Shown piece after piece: positions 1 through 8,370 of a stretch of 64,000 nucleotides of DNA. The stretch is from a bacterium (GTDB lineage Bacteria; Krumholzibacteriota; Krumholzibacteriia; LZORAL124-64-63): positions 2,418,001-2,482,000 of the forward strand of contig JADJQR010000001.1 in the NCBI GenBank assembly GCA_016712675.1. The letters are read 5' to 3'. How positions within the stretch are numbered: position 1 is the first letter of the stretch; each line of letters starts with the position of its first letter. The notes beneath the pieces were generated by a model that saw only the letters and a program-made list of their open reading frames with translations, did not search any database and was not told the DNA's origin. The position numbers were made by a program, and so were the translations under genes.

Positions 1-1775
1 CCGGCACCGCCTCCGTTGTCGTCCTCGTCCAGCGCCGAGAGCAGGTTGCGGTCGACCCGGGAGGCGTTCCATTCCGCATCGATGCCACTGCCGGCCGAAT
101 CACCCAGGGACAGGGCGAACGTCGCCAGGCTGTGCGCGCCGGGCATCGCGAGCGGCCGCCCCACGCGGTGGGCGCCTTGCCCCTCGCCGACGTGCACGTA
201 GACGCGCCGGCCCGTGGAAGTCAGGCTGTCGAGCCGGTAGTCACCGAGCCCCGTGCCGGCGTGATAGAAGACGACGTCCCAGTCGCCGCCGCCGGGTGCG
301 AACACGTAGATCGTATCGGTGCCCGCCAATGCCCGCGTGTACCCGCCCAGACCCGGCGTCACTGCCGTGACGCCGGGGGCGACGGCTCGCGTGGGATCGT
401 CGCCGGCCGCCGCCAGTACGGCCTCGTCGCCGTCAGCCAGGTCGCCTGTGCGCAGGCGCGTCGGATCGTCGGCCTCCCTCAGCACGCGTGCACGCAGGCG
501 CGCCGGCACGCCCGGCAACGTGCTCGCGAACACGTGCTCCACGCCGGCGCCGAGCGCCGTGCGGCTGTAGGCGCCCTCGCCCTGCTCGAATTCGACGGTG
601 ATCAGCGACTCCGCCGTGACCAGTCGGCGATAGGTGAAGGTGATCGTGCCCAGCACGTAGTCGATGACGTAATCGCGGTCCGCGCCCCGTACCAGCGTCT
701 GGCCGTCGAGCGAAACGCGCTCGGAGCCTGCGACCAGGAAGAGATTCGCGCCGCCCTCACCGCCGGCCAGCCGGTATGGACCCTGATTGGCCTCCTGGCC
801 CTGCAGCCGCACGGTCCGGTACGTGCCACGCGGAGCACCGGCCACCGCCTCGACCGTCGTGGCGCCGCCGCTGGCGCGCACATCCAGGCCCTGCAGCTTC
901 CGGCGGACGTCGCCGAAGGCCGTGCCACGCCGCTGGACCACAAGGTCGCCAAGTGTCGCCTGCCAGGCCGGTCCCCTGATCTCGACGAGGACCTTGTCGA
1001 TGTCCTTCAACTCCTCGGTGTTTCCTTCGGGCACGACCGGCAGGTTGTCGTCCGAGAGGAAGGCGCGCACGGAGACGTCCGGGGTCAGCCGCCCGTCGAG
1101 GCTCAGGCGCAGGTTCTGGTCCACGGTCATCTCGCGCCGCGAACCGGACGACACCTGCACCGTCTTGCTCCCGTTCACGCGCAGGCCGTCGTCACGCCGG
1201 TCGCCGCCGTCGGCGCCGCTCCCAGCACCCGGGCTGCCACCGCCAGCGGTCGCCTCCGGGCCGGTGCGCGTGTTCGCCCCCGTCGCGGGCGGCGGCGACA
1301 CCTCCCGCAGGTCCAGGCGCGAGGCCGGCGCGGACGGCACGAACCGGTAGGTGGCGCTGACCAACGCCAGGCCGGCACCTGGACCGGTGGTGGCCGGAGC
1401 CCCGGCCGATGTCGCCAACCAGCCGCGCAGCGGGATCACCTGCCCGGTGCGCGCGCGCAGGCGGTAGTCACGGCCTTCGAGCCAACGCTCGCCTTCGACG
1501 AACAGCTGCAGCGAGCCGGGCACGACGAAGCCGTGGGCCAGCGGCAGGGGTCGCGGCGAGGCCGGCATCAGGTGGAATTCGTGCTCGGCCAGGGTGGTCG
1601 TGGTGTCGGCGCCAGCGCCGGCGGCATAGGGCGGCGGTGTCCGGCCGGTCCCGGTCGACGCCCCGTTCGCGCCACAGGCCGAGGAGGCGGGCAACATCGC
1701 CAGCAGGCCCACGAGCAGCAGCGCCGCCAGAGGCACCGGCGGCGGCACGGCGCGGCAGGGCCGCGCGTCCGTCAT
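1..1775 (-). CDS. large surface (lipo)protein of unknown function, 3' end cut by window edge
   Basis: Function not recognised. The frame is open from an ATG at 1775 to the window edge, about 591 codons, so the C-terminus is missing. The first 34 residues look like a signal peptide with a Leu/Ala-rich core and a Cys at position 34 (SSAC), a possible but imperfect lipobox. Next comes 'FVEGERWLEGRDY', then a low-complexity Gly/Ala stretch, then a region with 'GNTEEL', 'DKVLVEI' and 'ATLGD', and 'NQGPYRLAG' followed by 'DYVIDYVLGTITF'. The last pattern resembles beta-sandwich repeats of large extracellular proteins of FCB-group bacteria (from memory, not searched). The ATG overlaps the stop of the upstream NHL gene by one base (TGATG), so it is probably translationally coupled and the last seen member of the PorU/PorV operon. 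That context suggests a secreted or outer-membrane protein. Confidence 0.7.
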   Translation of the reverse strand, partial: MTDARPCRAVPPPVPLAALLLVGLLAMLPASSACGANGASTGTGRTPPPYAAGAGADTTTTLAEHEFHLMPASPRPLPLAHGFVVPGSLQLFVEGERWLEGRDYRLRARTGQVIPLRGWLATSAGAPATTGPGAGLALVSATYRFVPSAPASRLDLREVSPPPATGANTRTGPEATAGGGSPGAGSGADGGDRRDDGLRVNGSKTVQVSSGSRREMTVDQNLRLSLDGRLTPDVSVRAFLSDDNLPVVPEGNTEELKDIDKVLVEIRGPAWQATLGDLVVQRRGTAFGDVRRKLQGLDVRASGGATTVEAVAGAPRGTYRTVRLQGQEANQGPYRLAGGEGGANLFLVAGSERVSLDGQTLVRGADRDYVIDYVLGTITFTYRRLVTAESLITVEFEQGEGAYSRTALGAGVEHVFASTLPGVPARLRARVLREADDPTRLRTGDLADGDEAVLAAAGDDPTRAVAPGVTAVTPGLGGYTRALAGTDTIYVFAPGGGDWDVVFYHAGTGLGDYRLDSLTSTGRRVYVHVGEGQGAHRVGRPLAMPGAHSLATFALSLGDSAGSGIDAEWNASRVDRNLLSALDEDDNGGGA

Positions 1776-2782
1776 CACTCGTAGAGGATGCGGTAGACGA
1801 GAACCGCGGCGCGGGCCCGGTCGGTCACCGCCAGCGTCCCGTCCGGCCCCACCGCCACGTCCACCGGCACCGATGGCGCCGCCTGGAGACTCATGTCCGG
1901 CCCGGCCGAAAACAGCAGCCGCAGGCGATGGTCCAACGCATGGATGCGGCCGGCCCCCGGGTCGGCCACGAAAAGATTTCCGAACCGGTCGGTGTCCAGC
2001 CCCTGCGGAGCGACGAAGGGGTTGTCGACCTCGAAGTCGCCGCCGACCGTCCCCTCGAAGAATCCGTTGCGGCCGTAGCGGCACAGCCGGCGATTCCCGC
2101 GGTCGGCCACGACGAAGCCGCCATCGGCCAGGAACGCCACCCCCGATGGGTCGCGGAACTGGTCGCTCACGGTACCGGGACCGCCCACGCGTAGGTGCAG
2201 GGCCAGGAAGGTATCCAGCAGCAGCACCTGCTGCGAGGCGGCATCGCCGATGAGCAGCCGGCCATCGCGATCGATGGCCAGCGATGTCGCCAGCGGTTGG
2301 TCGCCGGGGTCGAGTTGTCGAAGGTCTGCCAATTCATCGAGCCAGGCGCCGCCCGGCTCGAACCGCTGCACGGCCACACCAGCGCGGTCCAGGACCAGCA
2401 CCTTCAGACCGTCGTAGACCGCATCCAACGGCTGGTAGGGCCGCGACGCAGGTTCGTCGAACTCGTACCAGGAAAGGTCGCGCGGGTCCAGCGCGTGCAC
2501 GCGACCTCGTTTCTCGTCGCACACCAGGAGCGTGCCGTCCGGTCCGAAGGCGCAGCCGGCGATGCCGTCCAGCGGGAAGTACGAGGCACCGGGAACGTTC
2601 TCGTACGCGGTCAGGAAGTTCAGCCCCACCGGGCGCGAGCCGACGCCACGCTGCACATCGTCACGCGCGTCGCCCCCGGCCCCGCCCTGCAGGGCCGGGC
2701 CGCAGCCGCTGACCAGGACGAATGCCGCCGTCAGCACCGCGACCGTGACCAGCGCAGCCAGTCGTCGCCGTCCCGTCGCCAT
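1775..2782 (-). CDS. NHL-repeat lipoprotein
   Basis: A predicted 335-residue lipoprotein. The N-terminus has two to three Arg, a hydrophobic core and a lipobox 'VSGC' with Cys27, so it is probably anchored to a membrane by signal peptidase II. The rest is built of NHL-like blades (for example 'DPSGVAFLADGGFVVAD', 'PQGLDTDRFGNLFVAD', 'VDVAVGPDGTLAVTD'), which predicts a beta-propeller of about six blades. Such propellers normally bind proteins or ligands; no catalytic residues are evident. The ATG at 2782 overlaps the upstream stop as TGATG, and its own stop overlaps the next start the same way, so three genes are coupled. A longer open frame upstream is Arg-rich and lies over the preceding gene, so it was not used. 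The role within the T9SS-like operon is unknown. Confidence 0.82.
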   Translation of the reverse strand: MATGRRRLAALVTVAVLTAAFVLVSGCGPALQGGAGGDARDDVQRGVGSRPVGLNFLTAYENVPGASYFPLDGIAGCAFGPDGTLLVCDEKRGRVHALDPRDLSWYEFDEPASRPYQPLDAVYDGLKVLVLDRAGVAVQRFEPGGAWLDELADLRQLDPGDQPLATSLAIDRDGRLLIGDAASQQVLLLDTFLALHLRVGGPGTVSDQFRDPSGVAFLADGGFVVADRGNRRLCRYGRNGFFEGTVGGDFEVDNPFVAPQGLDTDRFGNLFVADPGAGRIHALDHRLRLLFSAGPDMSLQAAPSVPVDVAVGPDGTLAVTDRARAAVLVYRILYE

Positions 2783-3666
2783 CAGAACCCCCGCGAAACC
2801 ACGCACCGGGCGCCTGGGTCCGACAGCGCCGGCTGCAACTGCAGCGCCACATCGAGCCCCATCACGCGGGCGTGGGCGAGGTCGCCGCCGCGTCCCGCGC
2901 CCGTCACGGCGTCGAACACCGACACGGCGCGGTTGACCACGGCGAACAGGATCATGAAGTCGCGCCGGTCGTACGCCGAGTTGCCCTTGGCGCGCAGTTC
3001 GGCGTAACCGTAGCGCCGGTCCGTGTTGACCCATTGCCAGGCGTCCTCGGGTCCGATCAGGCTGGACACCGGCACCTGCTCGGCGCGCGCTTCACGGTAG
3101 CGGGAGTCGTTGTAGGCGTCGCTGTCCTCGTATTGGCCGACGGCTTGCCAGTAGGAATCGCCATGCTCTCCCTCGGTGCCGGCGTAGATCCCCGCCCACT
3201 GCTGAGCCGACTCCATGCGGTCGTCGCCCTGGGCATCGAAGACGAAGTAGGCGGTCCAGATGCCCGCCTCGATGCCGGCCATCGCGAACGCGCGCCCGCG
3301 GTCGCCGTTGTAATACTGGCCTGCCCCCGGCAGTACGGCCGAGAGCGCGCCCGCCTTCAGCTTGCGCCCGAAGTGCGTGGGGCCTCCCGGTTCGTCCGTC
3401 GCGGCTTCCCGAACGCTCCTGCCCGTGCCGAACTCGTCGGGCACCGGGCGGCTTCCGTCGCGCTGCCAGCGGGGCGCCGCATCAGCCAGTGCGCCGCGCC
3501 AGCCCGCCGAGGCGCCGTCCCCGAGCACCTCGAACTCAACCGCCGCGAAGGCCGCCGCACCGTCGGCCGCCGCCGCCGCGCCCGCGAGCACCAGCACGAG
3601 TACCGGGACAAATACCGCCGTCATCAGCCCCTGGTGCCGCCGGGGACGGATTCCCTGTCCTGCCAT
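2782..3666 (-). CDS. conserved 'LPGAG' membrane-associated protein, copy 1 (DUF5683-like)
   Basis: A 294-residue protein of unknown function. It begins with a signal-peptide-like segment (residues 15-35, Val/Leu then Ala-rich). The central 'SAVLPGAGQYYNG' motif (about 109-121) with a following hydrophobic helix resembles the DUF5683-type motif found in small membrane proteins of Bacteroidota and relatives. A long Tyr/Asp/Glu-rich middle follows ('QYEDSDAYNDSRY'), then a C-terminal 'NSAYDRRDFMILFAVVNR' element. The same order of motifs recurs in the next gene upstream, so the two are paralogues. The start is ATG at 3666; ATG 3624 (residue 15) is a plausible alternative that gives a more standard signal peptide. 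The stop overlaps the NHL gene (TGATG). Membership of DUF5683 is inferred from the motif only. Confidence 0.75.
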   Translation of the reverse strand: MAGQGIRPRRHQGLMTAVFVPVLVLVLAGAAAAADGAAAFAAVEFEVLGDGASAGWRGALADAAPRWQRDGSRPVPDEFGTGRSVREAATDEPGGPTHFGRKLKAGALSAVLPGAGQYYNGDRGRAFAMAGIEAGIWTAYFVFDAQGDDRMESAQQWAGIYAGTEGEHGDSYWQAVGQYEDSDAYNDSRYREARAEQVPVSSLIGPEDAWQWVNTDRRYGYAELRAKGNSAYDRRDFMILFAVVNRAVSVFDAVTGAGRGGDLAHARVMGLDVALQLQPALSDPGARCVVSRGF

Positions 3667-3725
3667 CTCCGCATCGCCTTTCGGTGGGCGCGAATGCGCG
3701 CCGCAGTGGTTGCCGCCGTTCCGCC

Positions 3726-4715
3726 TCAGAAGGAGACCGCCGCCGCCAGGGTGGCGCGCCGCAGGCCGTGCGGCCGCGCGATCAGGCGGACCTCGTGCCC
3801 GCCCAGGGACAGCCGGCCTTCGCCCCCCCCGAACCCGTCGCCATCGCCACCGAGCAGGCCACCCAGCCACGCCGTCTGCACGACGCTGGCCAGCCGCAGG
3901 CCGATGTTCAGGTACAGCCAGCGGTCGCGGCTCTTGAAGGCGTCGTTCGATTCGTCGCGCATCAGCCGGTAGATCTCGCGGTGCTCGGAGACCCAGGGCT
4001 GGCCGAGGTCGATCCTGGCGACGTTGGTGGGCGTGTACCCGTCGCGATACAGCGGGTTGACGAAATCGTCCCAGCCGAACACGAACTGATCCCACTTGCC
4101 GAGATTCTCGTAGTATTCGCGACGGTCCGCCTCCACGGTCACGTAGAGGGGAAGCTGGTCGAGGTCGGACAGGTCGATCATCGCGCCGACGTCCGAGAAG
4201 TAGTGGTCGCCCACGCCGTCGCGCTCGATGTCAGAGCTGTTGGTCACGAACGCTTCCAGGAGCCGCTCGTCGCTGTAGTGCGCATCGGCGTAGGCGTAGT
4301 ACTCGTCGCGCAGATCGACACCGTCCGAGTGCTTGGCCGCCACCCTTGTCCAGGCGAAGATGTCCAGCGCCATCATCAGGTAGCCGCGCGTGTAGCCGAG
4401 CATGGCTTCGCCCGCACCCGGCAGCACCAGCGATGCCAGCACAGGCAACGCGGCGCCACGCCGGTCATCGCCTTCGAAGGCGACGTGCATCGGCTCGCCT
4501 GACGCGGCGCCGCCGCCGAACTCGTCGGGCGACGCCTTCAGGCCGGTCAGCGGCAGATCCTGCAGCGCGGCGCGCTCCAGGAGCCAGGCGGCGCGCCCGG
4601 TTGCCGGGTCGTCAGCAGGCGTGGAACCGCCGACGGCCAGAGCCGAACCGGCGGCGCACCAGACCAGGAACAGCGCCGCCAGTGCGGCGCCGTGAATCCC
4701 GTTGCAGCGCATCAT
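3726..4715 (-). CDS. conserved 'LPGAG' membrane-associated protein, copy 2
   Basis: A 329-residue predicted exported protein. The signal peptide ends near residue 27 (ALA). 'LVLPGAGEAMLG' starts near residue 86 and is followed by a hydrophobic helix. The Tyr-rich middle ('REYYENLGKWDQF') and the C-terminal 'DAFKSRDRWLYLNIGLR' line up with the downstream copy 1, so this is a diverged tandem duplicate. The ATG at 4715 is chosen because GGGAGG lies at the right distance in front of it; a TTG at 4745 would extend it into the protease gene and has no such site. The short gap to copy 1 (59 bases) fits one transcript. The function is unknown. The position directly after a T9SS cargo and PorV suggests an envelope role, which is inference. 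Confidence 0.78.
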   Translation of the reverse strand: MMRCNGIHGAALAALFLVWCAAGSALAVGGSTPADDPATGRAAWLLERAALQDLPLTGLKASPDEFGGGAASGEPMHVAFEGDDRRGAALPVLASLVLPGAGEAMLGYTRGYLMMALDIFAWTRVAAKHSDGVDLRDEYYAYADAHYSDERLLEAFVTNSSDIERDGVGDHYFSDVGAMIDLSDLDQLPLYVTVEADRREYYENLGKWDQFVFGWDDFVNPLYRDGYTPTNVARIDLGQPWVSEHREIYRLMRDESNDAFKSRDRWLYLNIGLRLASVVQTAWLGGLLGGDGDGFGGGEGRLSLGGHEVRLIARPHGLRRATLAAAVSF

Positions 4716-4741
4716 CGCTTCCTCCCAGGGCTCGGCGGCGT

Positions 4742-7700
4742 TCAACGTTCGACCGCCAGGGTCAGGGTGCGGGTCCGGCGGCCGCCGGCCCCGTCGTATT
4801 CGAGGACTGCCACGTAGATGCCGCTGGCGATGCCGGGCAGCTCCAGACGGACCTGGTTCATCTGCCCGGCCTGCGCGGTGAACCGGCCTTCCGCCACCTG
4901 CTCACCCTGGAGGTCATGGACGGCCAGGCGCACCGGGCCTTCGGCGTCGGCCCAGAACCGCGCGTTGACCACCTCGCCGCGGACGGGGTTCGGGAACAGG
5001 ATCACCTCGGCGCGGTCGGTCGCTGCCGGTGTCGCCGGTCCGAGGTCGCGGGCCTGGCCTGCCGGGCCGCGGCGCGCGACGCCGCCACCGGGCCCCAGCC
5101 ACTCGCTGGTGCTGCCACGCGTTCCCGCCAGGCGCCAGCCGGCCACGCGGCCGCCCACCCAGGTGCGCCCGAACGGCGGCGCCGTGTAGCCACCACCCGA
5201 CACCAGCCACAACAGGCGGCTGTCGACGCCGTCAGCGCTGCCGTCGGCGACCGCCAACCCGGACTCGCCGCGGTCACCCCAGCGCAGCGGCAGGTTCGGC
5301 AGCAGGTCGCCATCCGGACCGAGGGCCAGGAGGTGGCCGCCGTCGGTGTTGAAGAACAGCTCGTTCAGGCCGTCGCCCGTGCCGTCGGCGATCACCAGCG
5401 GCCCGGCCACCCGGGTCGTGTCCGCCAGCGGGAACAGCTCGGACAAGCGCCGCGGCCAGCCGCGGGCCGGGATGCCCGAGGCCTGCAGCACGTGAAGCCG
5501 GTCGGCCGTTGCCACGGCCACGTCATGGCGGCCGTCGCCGTCCAGGTCGGCCACCGCGGGCTCGCACACGACGCGCCCCGTCACCGCCGGCAGGCTGGCA
5601 AGCGCCTCGACCACGTCGCCGTCGATCCGCCACGAACCGAGCGCGCCCAGGTCGTCGAACAGGTGCAGCAGCACGTGGTCGGCCAGCGGCACGACCGCGG
5701 CCTGCACCCGGCCACTGGCCGTGCGCGCGTACGGTGTCCAGGTCGGGCTCGCGGCCCAGCGGTCGCCGTCGATGCCGGCCAGATGCCAGCCTCCAGCCGA
5801 GACCACGCAGACCTGGTCGGCCCGGCCGTCGGAACCCGGCAGCAGCCGCGCGCCGGCGACCGCCTCGGACTCACCCAGCCCGTCGACCAGCATCAGCGGC
5901 GCGGACGCCGCGCCGTCGGCGGTCGCCAGCAGGTACAGGCGATCCGGCGGCGCCAGCAGCGCCAGCCGCGTGACGCCCTCGCTGTCACGCACCGGCAGCG
6001 GCCCACCCACCAGGGTGTCCGCCGGTGTCGACGTCCACCGCATCGTCAATCCCAGCCCGCCCACACGCGCGGCGCGCACGCCGCCACCGCGCAGGGCCAC
6101 GTAGATGTCCGTGTTCGGCCCCGATTCCAGAAGCAGCGGCGATCCCGCCACGCGGTCGCCGAGGGCCAACACCGCGCCTTCGGGGCGGCCCGCGATGCGG
6201 GTCCAGTACTCGCGCCCGTCCCCGGTCACGGCATACAGGGAACCGTCGAAGGCGCCGTCCCCGTGGTTCGCGCCGGGAGCATCGGCGAACAGCAGCAGCC
6301 GCTGCGTGCCCACCCGCAGCGGCGTGAGCGTCGACACGTCGATGGCCCGCGGCCCGGCCCGGCCGCCGGCCGGCGCGGCGGTGGCCTCGTCCTCGGCCGT
6401 GATCTCCCACGGCAGCCCGGCCGGCACCGGCCCGAGCGAGGCCGAGAACCTCATCACGGCCGCGGTCCGCGCCACGCGCGGCCCGATGCCCGTCAGAGAC
6501 AGGTGCGACCACGAACGGTCGAACATCCGCGTGTTCGGGAAGCCGTCGGCCAGCAGCTCGGAAAAGCCCGCCTCGTTGCCATCGAGGTCACGCCCGCCAA
6601 ACGGGTCGCGCCAGGAGCCGTACCAGCCGAGCACGTAGGCATCGAGCACGCCGATGTCCTGGATCCCGTCCGCCTCGACCAGCTTGAGCCCGTTGCCGTC
6701 GATGTTGATCGTGTTGTCGGCCAGGCCCGCCTCGATGCGGTCGGCGTTCACATGCCAGACCAGCGCCCCGCCGGCCGGCAGGAAGTAGTCGTAGAAGCCG
6801 CTGTTCTCCCACTGGTCCTCGGTCCCGACGAGCTTTCCAGCCAGATAGAGGATGACTCCTGTGCTGTCGTCGCGTTCAAATGCAAAACCGGAGTAGGGAA
6901 GCGGCTCACTGAAATCCTCTGTAATGAAAGGCACCCAGCGGTTCTCGACGAGGAACCACTCGCGCGGCGACAGGCCGCCCCGCCAGGCCTGGGGATCGTC
7001 CAGGCTGAAAGCCCCGTAGCCGTTCGCCTGCCACTGCGCGTAGTCGCCGCGCGGGACGCCGACCGCCGGCAGGCGGTACTCGGCGCGCGAGCCGTCGATC
7101 TCCTGCGTCTCCAGCCAGCCAAGGAACCACTTGTCCCAGGCCGAGAGCGAAGGCGGCAGCACGCCGCCGGCCGCCACGTACACGGTGTCGCCCTCGTCGG
7201 TGATGTCGCCCAGCGTCGCCGACAGGTTGGTGCCCGAATCCATCAGGTCCCAGATGCCCACCGACGGCAGCCCCCGGTAGCTGTCGTAGACGTCGACCAG
7301 GCCCAGCGCGTGGCCGAACTCGTGATAGAACGCCGCGGCGATGCTGCCGGCGTTGCCGTCCTGGTTGGTGGTCTCGGGGATGACCGAGCATTCGGTCAGC
7401 GCGCCCAGGCCGCCGCCGTCGCTGTCCAGGCTGGTCAGCGCCTGCGGCTCGCCCAGATTGACGAAGAACGTCGGCACGTCGTTCGGCGAGTCGCCGTTGA
7501 CGTCGCTCTGCCAGTCGCTGCCCGCGTGCACGAAGATGATGTAGGTGAACGGATCGTCGTCGTCATAGTCGGCCAGGTTGGCCGAGCCGTCGGCCTGCGT
7601 GCCCTCGTCGGCGGCCGTGATCATCTCACGCACCAGCGACTCGAGGCCGGTCAGCGACCAGAAGCCGCCCGCGCCCGGGCCGTAGTCGGCCACGTCGCGC

Positions 7701-8326
7701 ACCAGGTATGCATCCTCGTCACCTTCGGGCAGCACGCGGCCCTCGATGTGCAGGCGCCCGCCCGACATGAACCGGTAGTACTCCGACAGGCCCTGCAGAT
7801 GCGAGCGGAAGTAGTGCTTGTCGTGCGGCGGCGGGTCCACCGCGAGCGGGCCCGGGTTCGCCAGCGGCTCCAGCGTGAAGCCGCCGCCGACCGGCACCGT
7901 GGTCAGGTCCGGTGCCCGGTTGCCGTCGAAGGCGATGCGCACCAACAACACGCGCAACGTGTCGACACCGTCGAGCACCTTGTCCGGGTTGCCTCCGGGA
8001 GCCAGCTTCGCCGCACCCAGGCCCCGCGCGGCCAGCAGACGCTGCGACTTCGCCGAGACATGACGACTGCCCACCAGTTCGTGCACGGCCTGCCACCGGC
8101 GGACGGACTCCCCCTGGCGCCTCAGTTCCGCATCCAGGCGCGCGCGCCCACCCGGCAGATCGAGCAGGCGGCGCTCGTCCAGCTTCTGCACGGGCAAGCG
8201 CTCGTAGCGCTGCGCGAGCGCGGCGCCGGGTACCAGGAGGATCGCCAACAGGATCACCGGCAGGGCCGCCCGGCCGCGGCACCAGGGCCGCGACCGGCGG
8301 GATTCGGATGTGAGCGGCAACGCCAC
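4742..8326 (-). CDS. secreted M6-family metalloprotease with FG-GAP-like region and T9SS-type C-terminal sorting domain
   Basis: A predicted 1194-residue secreted zinc protease. A signal peptide ends near residue 38 (ALA-Q). The metzincin-type zinc motif HEFGHALGLVD starts at His335, with Glu336 as general base and His339 and Asp345 as further candidate ligands. The downstream 'IWDLMDSG' supplies a Met-turn, as in immune-inhibitor-A/M6 peptidases. Residues about 700-1060 contain 'VADLDGDGRHDVAVA' and similar FG-GAP-like beta-propeller elements. Residues 1108-1194 start with 'ILFPNP' and end in 'SGIYVAVLEY' and a basic tail, the pattern of type A T9SS C-terminal domains. It is thus a likely cargo cleaved and anchored by PorU and PorV encoded just upstream. 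The start is GTG with GAGGAG close in front; TTG 8320 is an alternative. Codons near 6840-6925 are unusually AT-rich. Confidence 0.9.
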   Translation of the reverse strand: MALPLTSESRRSRPWCRGRAALPVILLAILLVPGAALAQRYERLPVQKLDERRLLDLPGGRARLDAELRRQGESVRRWQAVHELVGSRHVSAKSQRLLAARGLGAAKLAPGGNPDKVLDGVDTLRVLLVRIAFDGNRAPDLTTVPVGGGFTLEPLANPGPLAVDPPPHDKHYFRSHLQGLSEYYRFMSGGRLHIEGRVLPEGDEDAYLVRDVADYGPGAGGFWSLTGLESLVREMITAADEGTQADGSANLADYDDDDPFTYIIFVHAGSDWQSDVNGDSPNDVPTFFVNLGEPQALTSLDSDGGGLGALTECSVIPETTNQDGNAGSIAAAFYHEFGHALGLVDVYDSYRGLPSVGIWDLMDSGTNLSATLGDITDEGDTVYVAAGGVLPPSLSAWDKWFLGWLETQEIDGSRAEYRLPAVGVPRGDYAQWQANGYGAFSLDDPQAWRGGLSPREWFLVENRWVPFITEDFSEPLPYSGFAFERDDSTGVILYLAGKLVGTEDQWENSGFYDYFLPAGGALVWHVNADRIEAGLADNTINIDGNGLKLVEADGIQDIGVLDAYVLGWYGSWRDPFGGRDLDGNEAGFSELLADGFPNTRMFDRSWSHLSLTGIGPRVARTAAVMRFSASLGPVPAGLPWEITAEDEATAAPAGGRAGPRAIDVSTLTPLRVGTQRLLLFADAPGANHGDGAFDGSLYAVTGDGREYWTRIAGRPEGAVLALGDRVAGSPLLLESGPNTDIYVALRGGGVRAARVGGLGLTMRWTSTPADTLVGGPLPVRDSEGVTRLALLAPPDRLYLLATADGAASAPLMLVDGLGESEAVAGARLLPGSDGRADQVCVVSAGGWHLAGIDGDRWAASPTWTPYARTASGRVQAAVVPLADHVLLHLFDDLGALGSWRIDGDVVEALASLPAVTGRVVCEPAVADLDGDGRHDVAVATADRLHVLQASGIPARGWPRRLSELFPLADTTRVAGPLVIADGTGDGLNELFFNTDGGHLLALGPDGDLLPNLPLRWGDRGESGLAVADGSADGVDSRLLWLVSGGGYTAPPFGRTWVGGRVAGWRLAGTRGSTSEWLGPGGGVARRGPAGQARDLGPATPAATDRAEVILFPNPVRGEVVNARFWADAEGPVRLAVHDLQGEQVAEGRFTAQAGQMNQVRLELPGIASGIYVAVLEYDGAGGRRTRTLTLAVER

Positions 8327-8370
8327 TCTCCTCGCTCAGGGGTTGGTCGGACGTTCAGGCGCCGGCCCGC

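Noticed and set aside
132-1784. 550-codon plus-strand frame at the left edge
   Set aside because: Composition typical of antisense frames; the minus strand has a signal peptide, conserved-looking modules and a coupled start.
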